A DNA stretch of 64,000 nt from Massilia sp. Se16.2.3 (lineage in GTDB: Bacteria > Pseudomonadota > Gammaproteobacteria > Burkholderiales > Burkholderiaceae_D): contig NZ_CP050451.1 in the NCBI RefSeq assembly GCF_014171595.1, positions 1,550,001 to 1,614,000 on the forward strand. The letters run 5' to 3'. A program made the position numbers and the translations under genes. Positions 30,625-39,725 of the stretch are shown here, one piece after another. How positions within the stretch are numbered: position 1 is the first letter of the stretch; the number at the start of each line of letters is the position of its first letter. Below the pieces are notes generated by a model that did not search any database, was not told where the DNA came from, and saw only the letters and a list, made by a program, of their open reading frames with translations.

Positions 30625-30730
30625 CTGTTTACCTTTGCGGATTGAATTCACCATGCAGGCACTGGCCCGTGGATAAACGCCGTGGTCATGTGCGTTACTC
30701 GAGGGAGTTATCTGGATTTGACTTCTGGTT

Positions 30731-30917
30731 TTATTCTACCGCTGTTCGTTCGGGCGGTATCGCCTTTTTTTCGAATACGGTATCGCCGATCGCGACAACC
30801 GTCGTGGCCAAGCGGGGAAGTAGGCAATCGCTCGGCTGCCATCGGCGTCGATGCGGCAGGGTGGAGCGTTGCACCGATCGCAAAAGCCAGCGGGAGGGCG
30901 AACAAGACTTTTTTCAT
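30731..30917 (-). pseudogene. Small secreted protein, probable one-base frame break
   Basis: The first frame gives MKKVLFALPLAFAIGA, a clear signal peptide, but then degrades to Arg-rich non-protein sequence. After the run of four C (30814-30817 as G on plus) another frame reads LATTVVAIGDTVFEKKAIPP and ends ERTAVE at TAA 30731-30733, which looks like real protein. One base removed would give about 61 residues in all. Family unknown. Lies between the GH19-type gene and the divergent MerR regulator. Confidence 0.45.
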
Positions 30918-30985
30918 GAAAGGCGCCTGTCAGTAGTGGCAGTCCGTCGTGAATTGACATGCGCACGATTTGGTTCGTCGCGGCC

Positions 30986-31014
30986 GCTTTGTCTAAGATT
31001 TGTCGCAGTATAAT
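30986..31014 (+). promoter_or_regulatory. Candidate sigma-70 promoter of the MerR gene
   Basis: A perfect -10 TATAAT at 31009-31014 with a weak -35 GCTTTG 17 bases upstream. Transcription would start near 31021, favouring the downstream ATG at 31048. Confidence 0.45.
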
Positions 31015-31047
31015 CAGAATTAAATGGGACAATATCGGGACACTACT

Positions 31048-32022
31048 ATGACTACCTCCACTGCAATGGAACAAGATCGCATCACCTACCGTAGTGGCGC
31101 CGCAGCCCGGCTGGCTGGCTTGCCAGTCGAAACGCTGCGCATCTGGGAGCGTCGCTACGACCTGTCCAATGCCCAACGTTCCGAGCGTGGACAGCGCCTG
31201 TATTCGGCCGAGCAGGTGGCGCGTCTTGGACTGCTGAAGCAGCTGGTCGACCAGGGACATGCGATTGGCGTGCTTGCAGCCCTGTCGCGCGAGCAGTTGC
31301 AGGCGATGCTCGCGTCAGCGGGAGCAGGCGTACAAGCGGGCAGCGCCAGGGTGCCGGTCCTGCTGGTCGGGACCGGGCTGGCGCGACGCGTGGCGGCCGA
31401 GCGTGAAGGGTTCGGCCTCGACGTTCGGGCCAGCTATGCCAGTCTGGAGCAGGTTGCCGAGGGCGAAGAGGGAAGTGGCGCGCAGGTGCTCGTCGTCGAA
31501 CGATCCGAGATCGACGAAACGATCCTGCCCCTGCTTGCCGCGGCGCGCGCGTTTTCCGGCGTGGCAGCAGTTGTCGTGTTGTACCGGTTCTGCGGCAGCG
31601 CCACGATTCGTGCGTTGCGCGCACAGGGTTGCCTCGTGGTGCGCGTTCCGGGCGACCTCGGCGAGCTGGCGCTGCTGTGCCGTTCGGCATTGACTGGACA
31701 ACGGCTGCCCCAGCCGGAGGCGGCCCTGGAATCGGCAGCGGAGACGGTCGCGCCCCCTCGTTTCGACGAGGAAGCGCTGGCGGCAATGTCGGCCGCGAGC
31801 AAGCGCCTGATGTGCGAATGCCCTCGCCACCTGTCGGACTTGCTGATGATGCTGTTCAGTTTTGAGCGCTACAGTGCCAGCTGCGCCAACCGCAACCCCG
31901 ACGATGCGCGCCTGCATGCGCAATTGGGGCAGGCGGCGGGGCAGGCCCGCATGGTGCTGGAACAGGCCATGGAGAAACTCGCCATCGCCGAAGGGCTGCC
32001 CTTGCCCTGGGAGCGCAAGTGA
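31048..32022 (+). CDS. MerR-family transcriptional regulator with large C-terminal domain
   Basis: A 324-residue regulator. The N-terminal MerR helix-turn-helix is clear: ITYRSGAAARLAGLPVETL, RIWERRYDL and RGQRLYSAEQVARL (residues about 12-70). The remaining 240 residues hold an alpha/beta part (RVPVLLVGTGLARRV, VLVVERSEIDETILPLL, AAVVVLYRF) laid out like the cobalamin-binding half of CarH/LitR regulators, but I do not see the B12-binding His motif, so a light or B12 role is not supported. A helical C-terminus follows. ATG 31024 is an alternative start. Confidence 0.82.
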   Translation: MTTSTAMEQDRITYRSGAAARLAGLPVETLRIWERRYDLSNAQRSERGQRLYSAEQVARLGLLKQLVDQGHAIGVLAALSREQLQAMLASAGAGVQAGSARVPVLLVGTGLARRVAAEREGFGLDVRASYASLEQVAEGEEGSGAQVLVVERSEIDETILPLLAAARAFSGVAAVVVLYRFCGSATIRALRAQGCLVVRVPGDLGELALLCRSALTGQRLPQPEAALESAAETVAPPRFDEEALAAMSAASKRLMCECPRHLSDLLMMLFSFERYSASCANRNPDDARLHAQLGQAAGQARMVLEQAMEKLAIAEGLPLPWERK

Positions 32023-32095
32023 GGCTTGGGAGCGCCTGCCTGGCGATGCGCATGCACACTGCGCTCGTCACTGGAACTGGCTGAGTGGAAAACAA

Positions 32096-32122
32096 AAACG
32101 CCACCCGAAGGTGGCGTCTTGT
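32096..32122 (-). terminator. Terminator downstream of tRNA-Phe
   Basis: On the minus strand GACGCCACC pairs with GGTGGCGTT around TTCG, followed by TTTGTTTTCC. It may also end the plus-strand MerR transcript. Confidence 0.82.
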
Positions 32123-32148
32123 TTGCATCGTGACCGATGCTGAATTCT

Positions 32149-32224
32149 TGGTGGCCCGGGGCGGAATCGAACCACCGACACAAGGATTTTCAATCCTCTG
32201 CTCTACCAACTGAGCTACCAGGCC
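32149..32224 (-). tRNA. tRNA-Phe (GAA), second copy
   Basis: A 76-nt cloverleaf identical to the tRNA at 16756-16831, with encoded CCA and anticodon GAA in loop TTGAAAA. Its downstream flank (GCTGAATTC and the terminator) is also shared with the tRNA fragment at 13483. Confidence 0.96.
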
Positions 32225-32356
32225 AAGAGAGGCATGATTATAGCCAGCCGTAGCGCGCCGTGCAAGTCCCCGCTGCAACTTTCTTCGGAGTCCAGGCGGC
32301 CGAAGACTGGCGCGGCCGCTGCGCTACCGGTTTTGACATGCCGCTATAATGCTCGG

Positions 32357-33577
32357 ATGACGACACCTACCTTTACCGCACACCAGATCAGCGATGTCTG
32401 CATCGTCGGCAATGGTGCCATCGCCAAGACGGCGGCCCTCGGTTTCGCCCAGGCCGGGCACAGCGTCACGCTGCTGGTGCCGCCCAGGCCGCCGGGTGAG
32501 GGTGCTGCCTCCAGCGGGAGTGAAAAGCCCTGGGACGTGCGCGTCTATGCGCTCAACCACACGGCCCAGGCGCTGCTGGACTCGCTGAAGGTCTGGGGCG
32601 CGCTGGACGGGGCGCGCGTGGCGCCGGTCGATGCGATGGCGGTGAACGGCGACGGCAAGAACGGCGGCAGCCTCGGTTTCGATGCCTTTGGCGCCCATAC
32701 CGGCGCGCTGGCCTGGATCGTCGAGGACAGCAACCTGAACGACGCGCTCGACGCCGCCCTGAAGTTTGCCCACAAGGTGCAGGTCGTCAGCGGTGTCGCC
32801 AGCTGCCTGACCTGCGGTCCAGAAGGCGCGCAGGTCGCGCTCGAGGATGGCCGCAAGCTCGATGCCAGCCTGGTCGTTGGCGCCGACGGCCGCGATTCCT
32901 GGGTGCGCGGGCAATGCGACATCGGCATCGACTACCGCTCGTATCACCAGCGCGCCATCGTCACCAATTTCTCCTGCGAAAAGCCGCACCACGGCGTGGC
33001 CCACCAGTGGTTCACCTGCAGCGACGGCATCATCGCCCTGCTGCCGCTGCCGGGAAACCGCGTATCGCTGGTGTGGTCGGCACCGGAAACCCTGGCTGCC
33101 ACCCTCATGGACGAATCGATGGGGGAACTGGCGGTGCGCCTGTGCGAATACGCCGACGCCCCGCTTGGTACCTTGAAACCGCTGCAGCCGGAAGCGGTGA
33201 AATCCGTGCCGCTGGCGCTGGTGCGTCCGCACGCGCTGGTCGCGCCCCATGTCGCCCTGATCGGCGACGCCGCGCACGCGGTCCATCCGCTCGCCGGCCA
33301 CGGCATGAACCTCGGTTTCGGCGACATCAAGGACTTGCTGCGCGTGGTGGCCGGGCGCGAGGAGCACCGCTCGGTTGGCGACGAACGGGTGCTGGCGCGC
33401 TATGCACGGGCACGCAAGGAAGACGTGCTTCTCATGCAACTGGCGACCGACGGCCTCGAGCGCCTGTTCGGCGCCAACCTCGAGCCGCTGCGCGTCGCGC
33501 GCAATTTGGGTTTAAACTTGCTCGATAAATTGCCCTTCGTTAAGCGCCAACTGATGGCGCACGCCCTCGGCAAATAA
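32357..33577 (+). CDS. UbiH/UbiF/VisC-family FAD-dependent hydroxylase
   Basis: A 406-residue flavoprotein monooxygenase of the ubiquinone-hydroxylase (COQ6) group. The N-terminal dinucleotide fold has VCIVGNGAIAKTAALGFAQ; the second FAD motif is VVGADGRDSWVR; the third is GDAAHAVHPLAGHGMNLGF near residue 303. It probably hydroxylates the aromatic ring of a ubiquinone precursor at the inner membrane. Which ring position cannot be told. ATG 32357. It is followed 19 bases later by dsbC on the same strand, probably one transcript. Confidence 0.88.
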   Translation: MTTPTFTAHQISDVCIVGNGAIAKTAALGFAQAGHSVTLLVPPRPPGEGAASSGSEKPWDVRVYALNHTAQALLDSLKVWGALDGARVAPVDAMAVNGDGKNGGSLGFDAFGAHTGALAWIVEDSNLNDALDAALKFAHKVQVVSGVASCLTCGPEGAQVALEDGRKLDASLVVGADGRDSWVRGQCDIGIDYRSYHQRAIVTNFSCEKPHHGVAHQWFTCSDGIIALLPLPGNRVSLVWSAPETLAATLMDESMGELAVRLCEYADAPLGTLKPLQPEAVKSVPLALVRPHALVAPHVALIGDAAHAVHPLAGHGMNLGFGDIKDLLRVVAGREEHRSVGDERVLARYARARKEDVLLMQLATDGLERLFGANLEPLRVARNLGLNLLDKLPFVKRQLMAHALGK

Positions 33578-33596
33578 ACTTTAAGGATCCATCGTG

Positions 33597-34319
33597 ATGG
33601 TAAAAACGAAGATCGCCGCGCTGCTGGCGCTGGGGATGATGGCATCGTGCGTCGGTGCCGAAAACAGCGCGGAAGCGAACATTCGCAAGAACATCGAGCC
33701 ACGCCTGGGCGGCGCCAAGATCCAGTCGATCCGCCAGACCCCGTACAGCGGCCTGTACGAACTGCGCGTCGGCGGCGACATCCTGTACGCCGACAAGAAG
33801 GGGCAGTACCTGTTCATCGGCCATGTGTACGACGCCAAGTCGTCGCAGAACCTGACGCGCACGCGCATGGAGCAGCTGAGCAAGGTCAAGTTCTCCGACC
33901 TGCCGCTGGACCTGGCACTGAAGCAGGTGAAGGGCGACGGCAAGCGCACCATCGCCGTGTTCGAGGATCCGAACTGCGGCTACTGCAAGCGCCTGCGCCA
34001 GACCACCCTGAAGGAACTGGATAACGTCACCATCTACACCTTCATGTACAACATCCTGAACGAGGATTCGATCGCGAAGTCGCGCAACATCTGGTGCGCA
34101 CCGGACAAGATGCAGGCCTGGGACGACTGGATGATCGATAACAAGCTGCCGCCGGCGGCAGCGGAAGATTGCAAGGCGCCGCACGAACAGGTCCTGGAAC
34201 TGGGCCAGAAGCTCAATATCCAGGGCACGCCGGCGATCTTCTTCACCGACGGCACCCGCATCCCGGGCGCGGTCGACCTGCCTGCGCTGGAAGCGAAGCT
34301 GAAGTCGATCAAGAAGTAA
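33597..34319 (+). CDS. dsbC: Thiol:disulfide interchange protein DsbC
   Basis: A 240-residue periplasmic disulfide isomerase. A signal peptide ends near residue 21. The N-terminal dimerisation domain (about 25-85) leads by a helix to the thioredoxin fold, with active site Cys127-Gly-Tyr-Cys130 in [12 protein letters not shown] and the cis-Pro loop [10 protein letters not shown] second Cys pair (NIWCAP and AEDCKAP) matches the structural disulfide of DsbC. AAGGA precedes; GTG 33594 directly before the ATG is an alternative start. It would be kept reduced by DsbD, which is not in the window. Confidence 0.9.
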   Translation: MVKTKIAALLALGMMASCVGAENSAEANIRKNIEPRLGGAKIQSIRQTPYSGLYELRVGGDILYADKKGQYLFIGHVYDAKSSQNLTRTRMEQLSKVKFSDLPLDLALKQVKGDGKRTIAVFEDPNCGYCKRLRQTTLKELDNVTIYTFMYNILNEDSIAKSRNIWCAPDKMQAWDDWMIDNKLPPAAAEDCKAPHEQVLELGQKLNIQGTPAIFFTDGTRIPGAVDLPALEAKLKSIKK

Positions 34320-34345
34320 CGCAAGCACGTCTACAGGTAGCCGAT

Positions 34346-34804
34346 ATGGTCCAGCTCGAAATCAATGGGCGCGCAACGCAGGTCGACGCCGATCCGGCCA
34401 CGCCCATCCTGTGGGCGCTGCGCGACAACCTGAACCTGACCGGCACCAAGTTCGGTTGCGGCGCCGCCCTGTGCGGTGCCTGCACCGTGCACCTGGACGG
34501 CCAGCCGGTACGCGCCTGCGTCACGCCGATCGGTTCGGCCGTCGGCCACCGCATCACGACCATCGAGGCAATGCACCAGGATCCGGTCGGCAAGGCGGTG
34601 CAGGCCGCCTGGATCCGGCACGACGTGCCGCAGTGCGGCTACTGCCAGAGCGGCCAGGTCATGAGCGCCACCGCGCTGCTGCGCACAAATAAAACGCCAA
34701 CCGACGCCGACATCGACGCCGCCATGAGCGGCAACATCTGCCGCTGCGGCACCTACCAGCGCATCCGCGCGGCCATCAGGATGCCGCCACCACCCCTGGC
34801 CTGA
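34346..34804 (+). CDS. (2Fe-2S)-binding small subunit of a xanthine-oxidase-family hydroxylase (IorA-type), partner missing
   Basis: A 152-residue electron-transfer subunit. The N-terminal plant-type ferredoxin cluster is Cys38, Cys43, Cys46 and Cys58; the C-terminal helical cluster is Cys97, Cys100, Cys132 and Cys134 (QCGYCQSG and NICRCGTY). It resembles the alpha subunit of isoquinoline 1-oxidoreductase. Such subunits work with a large molybdopterin subunit encoded just downstream; here that gene is absent and a MobA-like gene follows 16 bases later. The short C-terminus IRMPPPPLA is unusual for the family, as if a deletion joined it to new sequence. Confidence 0.88.
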   Translation: MVQLEINGRATQVDADPATPILWALRDNLNLTGTKFGCGAALCGACTVHLDGQPVRACVTPIGSAVGHRITTIEAMHQDPVGKAVQAAWIRHDVPQCGYCQSGQVMSATALLRTNKTPTDADIDAAMSGNICRCGTYQRIRAAIRMPPPPLA

Positions 34805-34820
34805 ACCCCGCGACGACTCG

Positions 34821-35390
34821 ATGAACCCGGTCGGCATCCTGCTCGCGGCCGGCCGCGGGCGCCGCTTCGATCCGCTCGGCCGCCAGAACAAACTGCTGCA
34901 AGCGCTGCCCGGCGGCGACGCCGTGGTGGTGGCCAGTGCACGCCACCTGCTTGCCGTTCTTCCGCGCGTGGTCGCGGTCGTGCCGCCCGAGGATGGCGGC
35001 GTGGGCGAGGCCTTGCGCGCGCTGGGCGTCGAGGTCACCGTGTGCCCTGACGCCGACAGCGGCATGGCCGCGTCGCTCGTCCACGCCATCCGCCATTCGC
35101 TGCCGCAGGCGGACGCCTGGCTGGTGGCCCTCGGCGACATGCCGCACGTGGCGCCGGCCACCCTGCGTGCCCTGCTCGAAGCGCTGGCCGCGGGCGCGCA
35201 GATTGCCGCGCCTACCTACCGCGGGCAGCGCGGCAACCCGGTCGCATTCGGTCAAGGACACCTGCCTGCGCTGCTGGCGCTGGAAGGCGACGCCGGCGCG
35301 CGCGGCCTGCTCAGGTCCTGCCCGGTGCGCGAGGTAGCGGTCTGCGACCCTGGCATCCTGCGCGACATCGATACCCCCGCCGACCTGTAG
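34821..35390 (+). CDS. MobA/MocA-like nucleotidyltransferase (molybdenum cofactor cytidylyltransferase type)
   Basis: A 189-residue NTP transferase. It opens with the signature [21 protein letters not shown] (the nucleotide loop, residues 5-24), has the metal-binding ALGDMPHV near 106 and [12 protein letters not shown] near 140, as in MocA/MobA-related enzymes that attach CMP or GMP to molybdopterin for hydroxylases of the xanthine-oxidase family. Its position directly after the IorA-type subunit agrees with that role. The large subunit they would serve is not here. Confidence 0.85.
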   Translation: MNPVGILLAAGRGRRFDPLGRQNKLLQALPGGDAVVVASARHLLAVLPRVVAVVPPEDGGVGEALRALGVEVTVCPDADSGMAASLVHAIRHSLPQADAWLVALGDMPHVAPATLRALLEALAAGAQIAAPTYRGQRGNPVAFGQGHLPALLALEGDAGARGLLRSCPVREVAVCDPGILRDIDTPADL

Positions 35391-35486
35391 GCCCCGCTTC
35401 CTTGCTGTTGTGGGTGCCCTGGCGCATGTTGCCGAGCGTGTTGAATCCGTTACACTAGACGAATCGGCACGACTTCTTTCGTCATC

Positions 35487-37307
35487 ATGAAAAAAACAAC
35501 CCAGAAAAAGCAGCCTGCGATCCACTACACCATCGTCCCGAAAGACCTGGCGGGACACCTGTTCAATGTGAGCGTCACGGTCGCGACGCCAAGCGCCGAT
35601 GGCCAGGTGTTCGCGCTGCCGGCATGGATCCCGGGCAGCTACATGATCCGCGAATTCGCGCGCAACATCGTGCGCATCCGCGCCGAAGCGAACGGCATTC
35701 CCGTCGCCCTCGCCAAGCTCGACAAGCACTCCTGGCAGGCCGCACCGGCCGAAGGCCCGCTCACGCTGCACTACGAGGTCTATGCCTGGGACCTGTCGGT
35801 GCGCGCCGCCCACCTCGACCAGACCCACGGCTTCTTCAACGGCACCAGCGTGTTCCTGCGCGTGCTTGGCCAGGAGGCGGTTGCGCATACGGTCGACATC
35901 CAGCGGCCAGCCGACCCGGCGGCCAAGCAATGGCGTGTCGCGACCGCGATGAAGGAAGCCGGCGCCAAGCGCTACGGCTTCGGCACTTACATCGCCGCCG
36001 ACTACGACGAGCTGATCGACCATCCGGTGGAAATGGGCGACTTCGCCCTAAGCACGTTCAAAGCCCACGGGATCCCGCACGACATCGTCATCACCGGGCG
36101 CGTGCCGAACCTCGACATGGCGCGGTTGCAGGCTGACCTGAAAGCGATCTGCGAAGCGCAAATCGCCTTCTTCGAGCCGAGCACGAAACGCGCGCCGATG
36201 GACCGCTACGTCTTCATGACGATGGCAGTGGGCGACGGCTACGGCGGCCTGGAGCACCGCGCCTCGACGGCCCTGATCTGCGCGCGTGGCGACTTGCCGG
36301 GCAGCGCGACGGTGCAGGCCGGGGAGCCAAACGAGGGCTACCTGAAATTCCTCGGCCTGTGCAGCCACGAGTACTTCCACACCTGGAACGTCAAGCGCAT
36401 CAAGCCGGCCGCGTTCGCGCCCTACGACCTGCAGGCGGAAAACTACACGCCGCTCCTGTGGCTGTTCGAGGGTTTCACCAGCTATTACGACGACCTGATG
36501 CTGGTGCGCGCCGGGATCATTGGCGAGCCGACCTATTTCAAGCTGCTCGGTAAAACGGTCGGCAGCGTGCTGCGCGGGAGCGGGCGCACCAAGCAGAGCG
36601 TGGCCGATTCCAGCTTCGATGCCTGGAGCAAGTACTACCGCCAGGACGAGAATTCGCCGAATGCGATCATCAGCTACTACACCAAGGGTTCCCTGATCGC
36701 GCTGGCTTTCGACCTGACGATTCGTGCGAAGACGAATGGTGCGAAGTCGCTCGACGACGTCATGCGCGCGCTGTGGGAACGCTACGGGCGCGACTTCTAC
36801 GAAGGCGCCGGCCGCGGCGTCACCGAACAGGAGGTGGAAGCCCTGTTCGACGAGGTCAGCGGCCTGAAGCTGCGCGCCATGTTCGACAAATACGTGCGCG
36901 GCACGGAGGACCTGCCGCTGGCCAAGCTGTTTGCGCCGCTGGGCGTGAAGCTGGTCGACGAGCGCAAGAAGGGCAAGCCTTCGCTGGACGCCAGCATCGG
37001 CCGCGACCCGCTGGGCGCGAAGCTGACGCAGGTGCACGAGGGCGGGGCGGCGCACCAGGCCGGCCTGTCGGCGCTGGACGTCATCATCGCCATCGACGGC
37101 CTGCGCGTGAGCGGCAACCCGCCGAATGTCGACGCGCTGCTGGCACGCTACCGCGTGGGCGACAAGGTCGTCGTGCATGCCTTCCGCCGCGACGAATTGA
37201 TGGCCTTCGACCTGACCCTGCAGGGCGAGCGCGTGCCGGGGATTACCCTGTCGCAGGCGGTGCCGGGCAAGAAATCTTCACCGATCACGCGCCCGAGCGC
37301 GGTGTAA
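35487..37307 (+). CDS. M61-family metallopeptidase (glycyl aminopeptidase type) with PDZ domain
   Basis: A 606-residue protease. An N-terminal beta domain (about 10-170) precedes the gluzincin catalytic domain with HEYFHTWNVKRIKP: zinc ligands His294 and His298, catalytic Glu295, third ligand Glu328 in WLFEGFTSYYDD. A PDZ domain lies near the C-terminus (about 500-590: GGAAHQAGLSALDVIIAIDG). No signal peptide is visible, so it is likely cytoplasmic. M61 enzymes prefer N-terminal glycine or alanine. The start ATG follows the 97-base gap from the MobA-like gene. Confidence 0.93.
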   Translation: MKKTTQKKQPAIHYTIVPKDLAGHLFNVSVTVATPSADGQVFALPAWIPGSYMIREFARNIVRIRAEANGIPVALAKLDKHSWQAAPAEGPLTLHYEVYAWDLSVRAAHLDQTHGFFNGTSVFLRVLGQEAVAHTVDIQRPADPAAKQWRVATAMKEAGAKRYGFGTYIAADYDELIDHPVEMGDFALSTFKAHGIPHDIVITGRVPNLDMARLQADLKAICEAQIAFFEPSTKRAPMDRYVFMTMAVGDGYGGLEHRASTALICARGDLPGSATVQAGEPNEGYLKFLGLCSHEYFHTWNVKRIKPAAFAPYDLQAENYTPLLWLFEGFTSYYDDLMLVRAGIIGEPTYFKLLGKTVGSVLRGSGRTKQSVADSSFDAWSKYYRQDENSPNAIISYYTKGSLIALAFDLTIRAKTNGAKSLDDVMRALWERYGRDFYEGAGRGVTEQEVEALFDEVSGLKLRAMFDKYVRGTEDLPLAKLFAPLGVKLVDERKKGKPSLDASIGRDPLGAKLTQVHEGGAAHQAGLSALDVIIAIDGLRVSGNPPNVDALLARYRVGDKVVVHAFRRDELMAFDLTLQGERVPGITLSQAVPGKKSSPITRPSAV

Positions 37308-37377
37308 TCCTGCTGTCGGGAGCCCGCGCCGCGCGCTCTCGCCTTTCCTGCATCCCCGCCCATCGAAGAGGCTATCC

Positions 37378-38685
37378 GTGAAAAAAACCGTCGCCGCCAC
37401 CGTCCTGGCTTCCCTTGCACTTCCGGTACTGGCCCAGTCCCCCGCACCCTTGAAGAACGAGGTGGCGGCCAGGGTCAATGCCATGTATCCGTGGCTCGAC
37501 ACGGTCTACAAGGACTTGCACGCGCACCCGGAAATCGCCTTCCAGGAAGTGCGCACGGCGGGCAAGCTGGCCGGCGAAATGCGTAAACTCGGCTTCACGG
37601 TGACGGAAAAGGTCGGCAAGACGGGCATTGTGGCCGTCTACAAGAACGGCGCCGGCCCGACGGTGCTGGTGCGCACCGAACTCGATGGCTTGCCGATGGA
37701 AGAGAAGACCGGTTTGCCCTACGCCAGCCGCGCCAGGGCGCTTGGCGACGGGCGCGAGAGTTTCGTGGCGCATAGCTGCGGTCACGACGTCCACATGTCG
37801 GCCTGGCTGGGCGCGGCGCGCACGCTGACCGAACTGAAGAACACCTGGAAGGGCACCCTGGTCTTCATCGGCCAGCCGGCCGAGGAAACCGTCTCGGGCG
37901 CGAAAGCGATGCTGGCCGACGGCCTCTTCACGCGCTTTCCGAAGCCCGACTATGCGTTTGCGCTGCATTCCTGGCCGCTGGCCCACGGCACGGTCGGCTA
38001 CAACGTCGGCGCCGTGTCGTCGAACTCGGACGCGATCGAGATCGTGTTCAAGGGCCGCGGCGGCCACGGCTCGGCGCCCGATAAGTCCATCGACCCGATC
38101 GCGATCGCCGCGCGCTTCGTGGTCGACGTACAGACCGTGGTCAGCCGCGAGAAGGATCCGAAGGAATTCGGCGTGGTCACCATCGGTGCGATCCAGGGCG
38201 GCACGGTCGGCAACATCATTCCCGACAGCGTGCAGGTGCGCGGTACCATCCGCTCGTACAGCCCGGCGACCCGCGCCAGGCTGCTCGACGGCGTGCGCCG
38301 CGTGGCGACCGCCTCGGCCGCGATGGCGGGTGCTCCGGCACCCGACGTGCAGCTGATCGCAGGCGGCGCGGCCATTGTCAACAGCGAAGCCCTCGTGACC
38401 AGGACCGAAGCCGTGTTCAAGGATGCGTTTGGGGACGCCAAGGCCCAGCGCATGCCGGCCATGACGGCCAGCGAAGACTTTTCCATGTACGTCAACGAAG
38501 GCGTGCCGTCGATGTTCTTCTTCACCGGGGTGTACGACCCGAAGGCGGTGGCGGACGCCGAGCGCGAAGGCGGCAAGCCGATCGCCTTCAACCATTCGCC
38601 GTTTTACGCGCCGGTGCCGGAGCCGTCGATCAAGACGGCGGCACAGGCGATGAGTCTGGCGGTGTTGAATGTGATGGGGCGGTGA
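37378..38685 (+). CDS. M20-family secreted amidohydrolase
   Basis: A 435-residue exported peptidase/amidohydrolase. Signal peptide MKKTVAATVLASLALP, cleaved after LAQ or nearby. Metal-site motifs of the M20D (IAA-amino acid hydrolase/hippuricase-like) group: VRTELDGLPMEEKTG, SCGHDVHMSAWLG, GQPAEETVSGAKAML, and FALHSWPLAHG; the lid domain is inserted at about 210-330. It likely removes acyl groups from N-acyl amino acids in the periplasm. It is read in the same direction as the M61 gene, 70 bases upstream. Confidence 0.92.
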   Translation: MKKTVAATVLASLALPVLAQSPAPLKNEVAARVNAMYPWLDTVYKDLHAHPEIAFQEVRTAGKLAGEMRKLGFTVTEKVGKTGIVAVYKNGAGPTVLVRTELDGLPMEEKTGLPYASRARALGDGRESFVAHSCGHDVHMSAWLGAARTLTELKNTWKGTLVFIGQPAEETVSGAKAMLADGLFTRFPKPDYAFALHSWPLAHGTVGYNVGAVSSNSDAIEIVFKGRGGHGSAPDKSIDPIAIAARFVVDVQTVVSREKDPKEFGVVTIGAIQGGTVGNIIPDSVQVRGTIRSYSPATRARLLDGVRRVATASAAMAGAPAPDVQLIAGGAAIVNSEALVTRTEAVFKDAFGDAKAQRMPAMTASEDFSMYVNEGVPSMFFFTGVYDPKAVADAEREGGKPIAFNHSPFYAPVPEPSIKTAAQAMSLAVLNVMGR

Positions 38686-38776
38686 ACATGCGTTGCCGAA
38701 ACGCGTAGGGTAGGCGGCTCCATCGTGCTTGTGAAATCGACGCGGCCTATGCCCCGCCTACGCGTTCAACGCACGC

Positions 38777-39725
38777 GTGCATTGCGCGAACGCCCATGGG
38801 CTGGTTGAACGCGTAGGCGGCGTTGAGGGAACGTATGCCCGACCTGCGCGATATAGCCGCCTACCCTACTGGGCTCGGCCAGGCTGCGTTTTCGTAGGGT
38901 GGGCACTCGTGCCCACGCGGAACGTGGCACCGTGGCGGCCGTTTTACATTCGTTCCCCTTGCATGGTGGAGACGTATCCGGGTGAACCGCGATAGCGCGT
39001 CCGGTTTGATGGTGTTATCGCCGCGTTCGCCCGCCAACTTAACGCAAATATTCGCGTGGGCACGGAGTGCCCACCCTACTGGGGGCCGGCCAGTGCATTG
39101 CGCGAACGCGCATGGGCTGGTTGAACGCGTAGGCGGCGTTGAGGGAACGTATGCTCGACGCGCCCGATATAGCCGCCTACCCTACTGGGCTCGGCCAGGC
39201 TGCGTTTTCGTAGGGTGGGCACTCGTGCCCACGCGGAACGTGGCACCGTGGCGGCCGTTTTACATTCGTTCCCCTTGCATGGTGGAGACGTATCCGGGTG
39301 AACCGCGATAGCGCGTCCGGTTTGATGGTGTTATCGCCGCGTTCGCCCGCCAACTTAACGCAAATATTCGCGTGGGCACGGAGTGCCCACCCTACTGGGG
39401 GCCGGCCAGTGCATTGCGCGAACGCGCATGGGCTGGTTGAACGCGTAGGCGGCGTTGAGGGAACGTATGCCCGACCTACGCGATATAGCCGCCTACCCTA
39501 CTGGGCTCGGCCAGGCTGCGTTGGCGTAGGGTGGGCACTCGTGCCCACGCGGAACGTGGCACCGTGGCGGCCGTTTTACATTCGTTCCCCCTGCATGGCG
39601 GAGACGTATCCGGGTGAACCGCGATAACGCGTCCGGTTTGATGGTGTTATCGCCGCGCTCGTCCGCCAACACAGCGCAAGTGTTCGCGTGGGCACGGAGT
39701 GCCCACTCTACTGGGGGCCGGCCAG
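38777..39725. repeat. Three tandem 316-bp repeats
   Basis: Units start at 38777, 39093 and 39409 with the same text (GTGCATTGCGCGAACGC) and are nearly identical, differing at a few bases; the last diverges at about 39726 inside the TonB-like gene. Each unit holds inverted pairs: GTAGGGTGGGCACTCG against GAGTGCCCACCCTAC, and GCGTAGGCGGC against GCCGCCTACCCTAC. The period is not a multiple of three, so the open frames in it are not real genes. Related single motifs also lie at 38705-38765. They fill the gap between two converging genes. Confidence 0.92.

Noticed and set aside
31048..32022. A B12-dependent light sensor (CarH/LitR) reading of the MerR gene
   Set aside because: The C-terminal fold layout is similar, but I could not find the cobalamin-binding His motif.
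38777..39725. Could the tandem repeats be a CRISPR array?
   Set aside because: The units are 316 bp with no short repeat/variable spacer pattern and no cas genes nearby.
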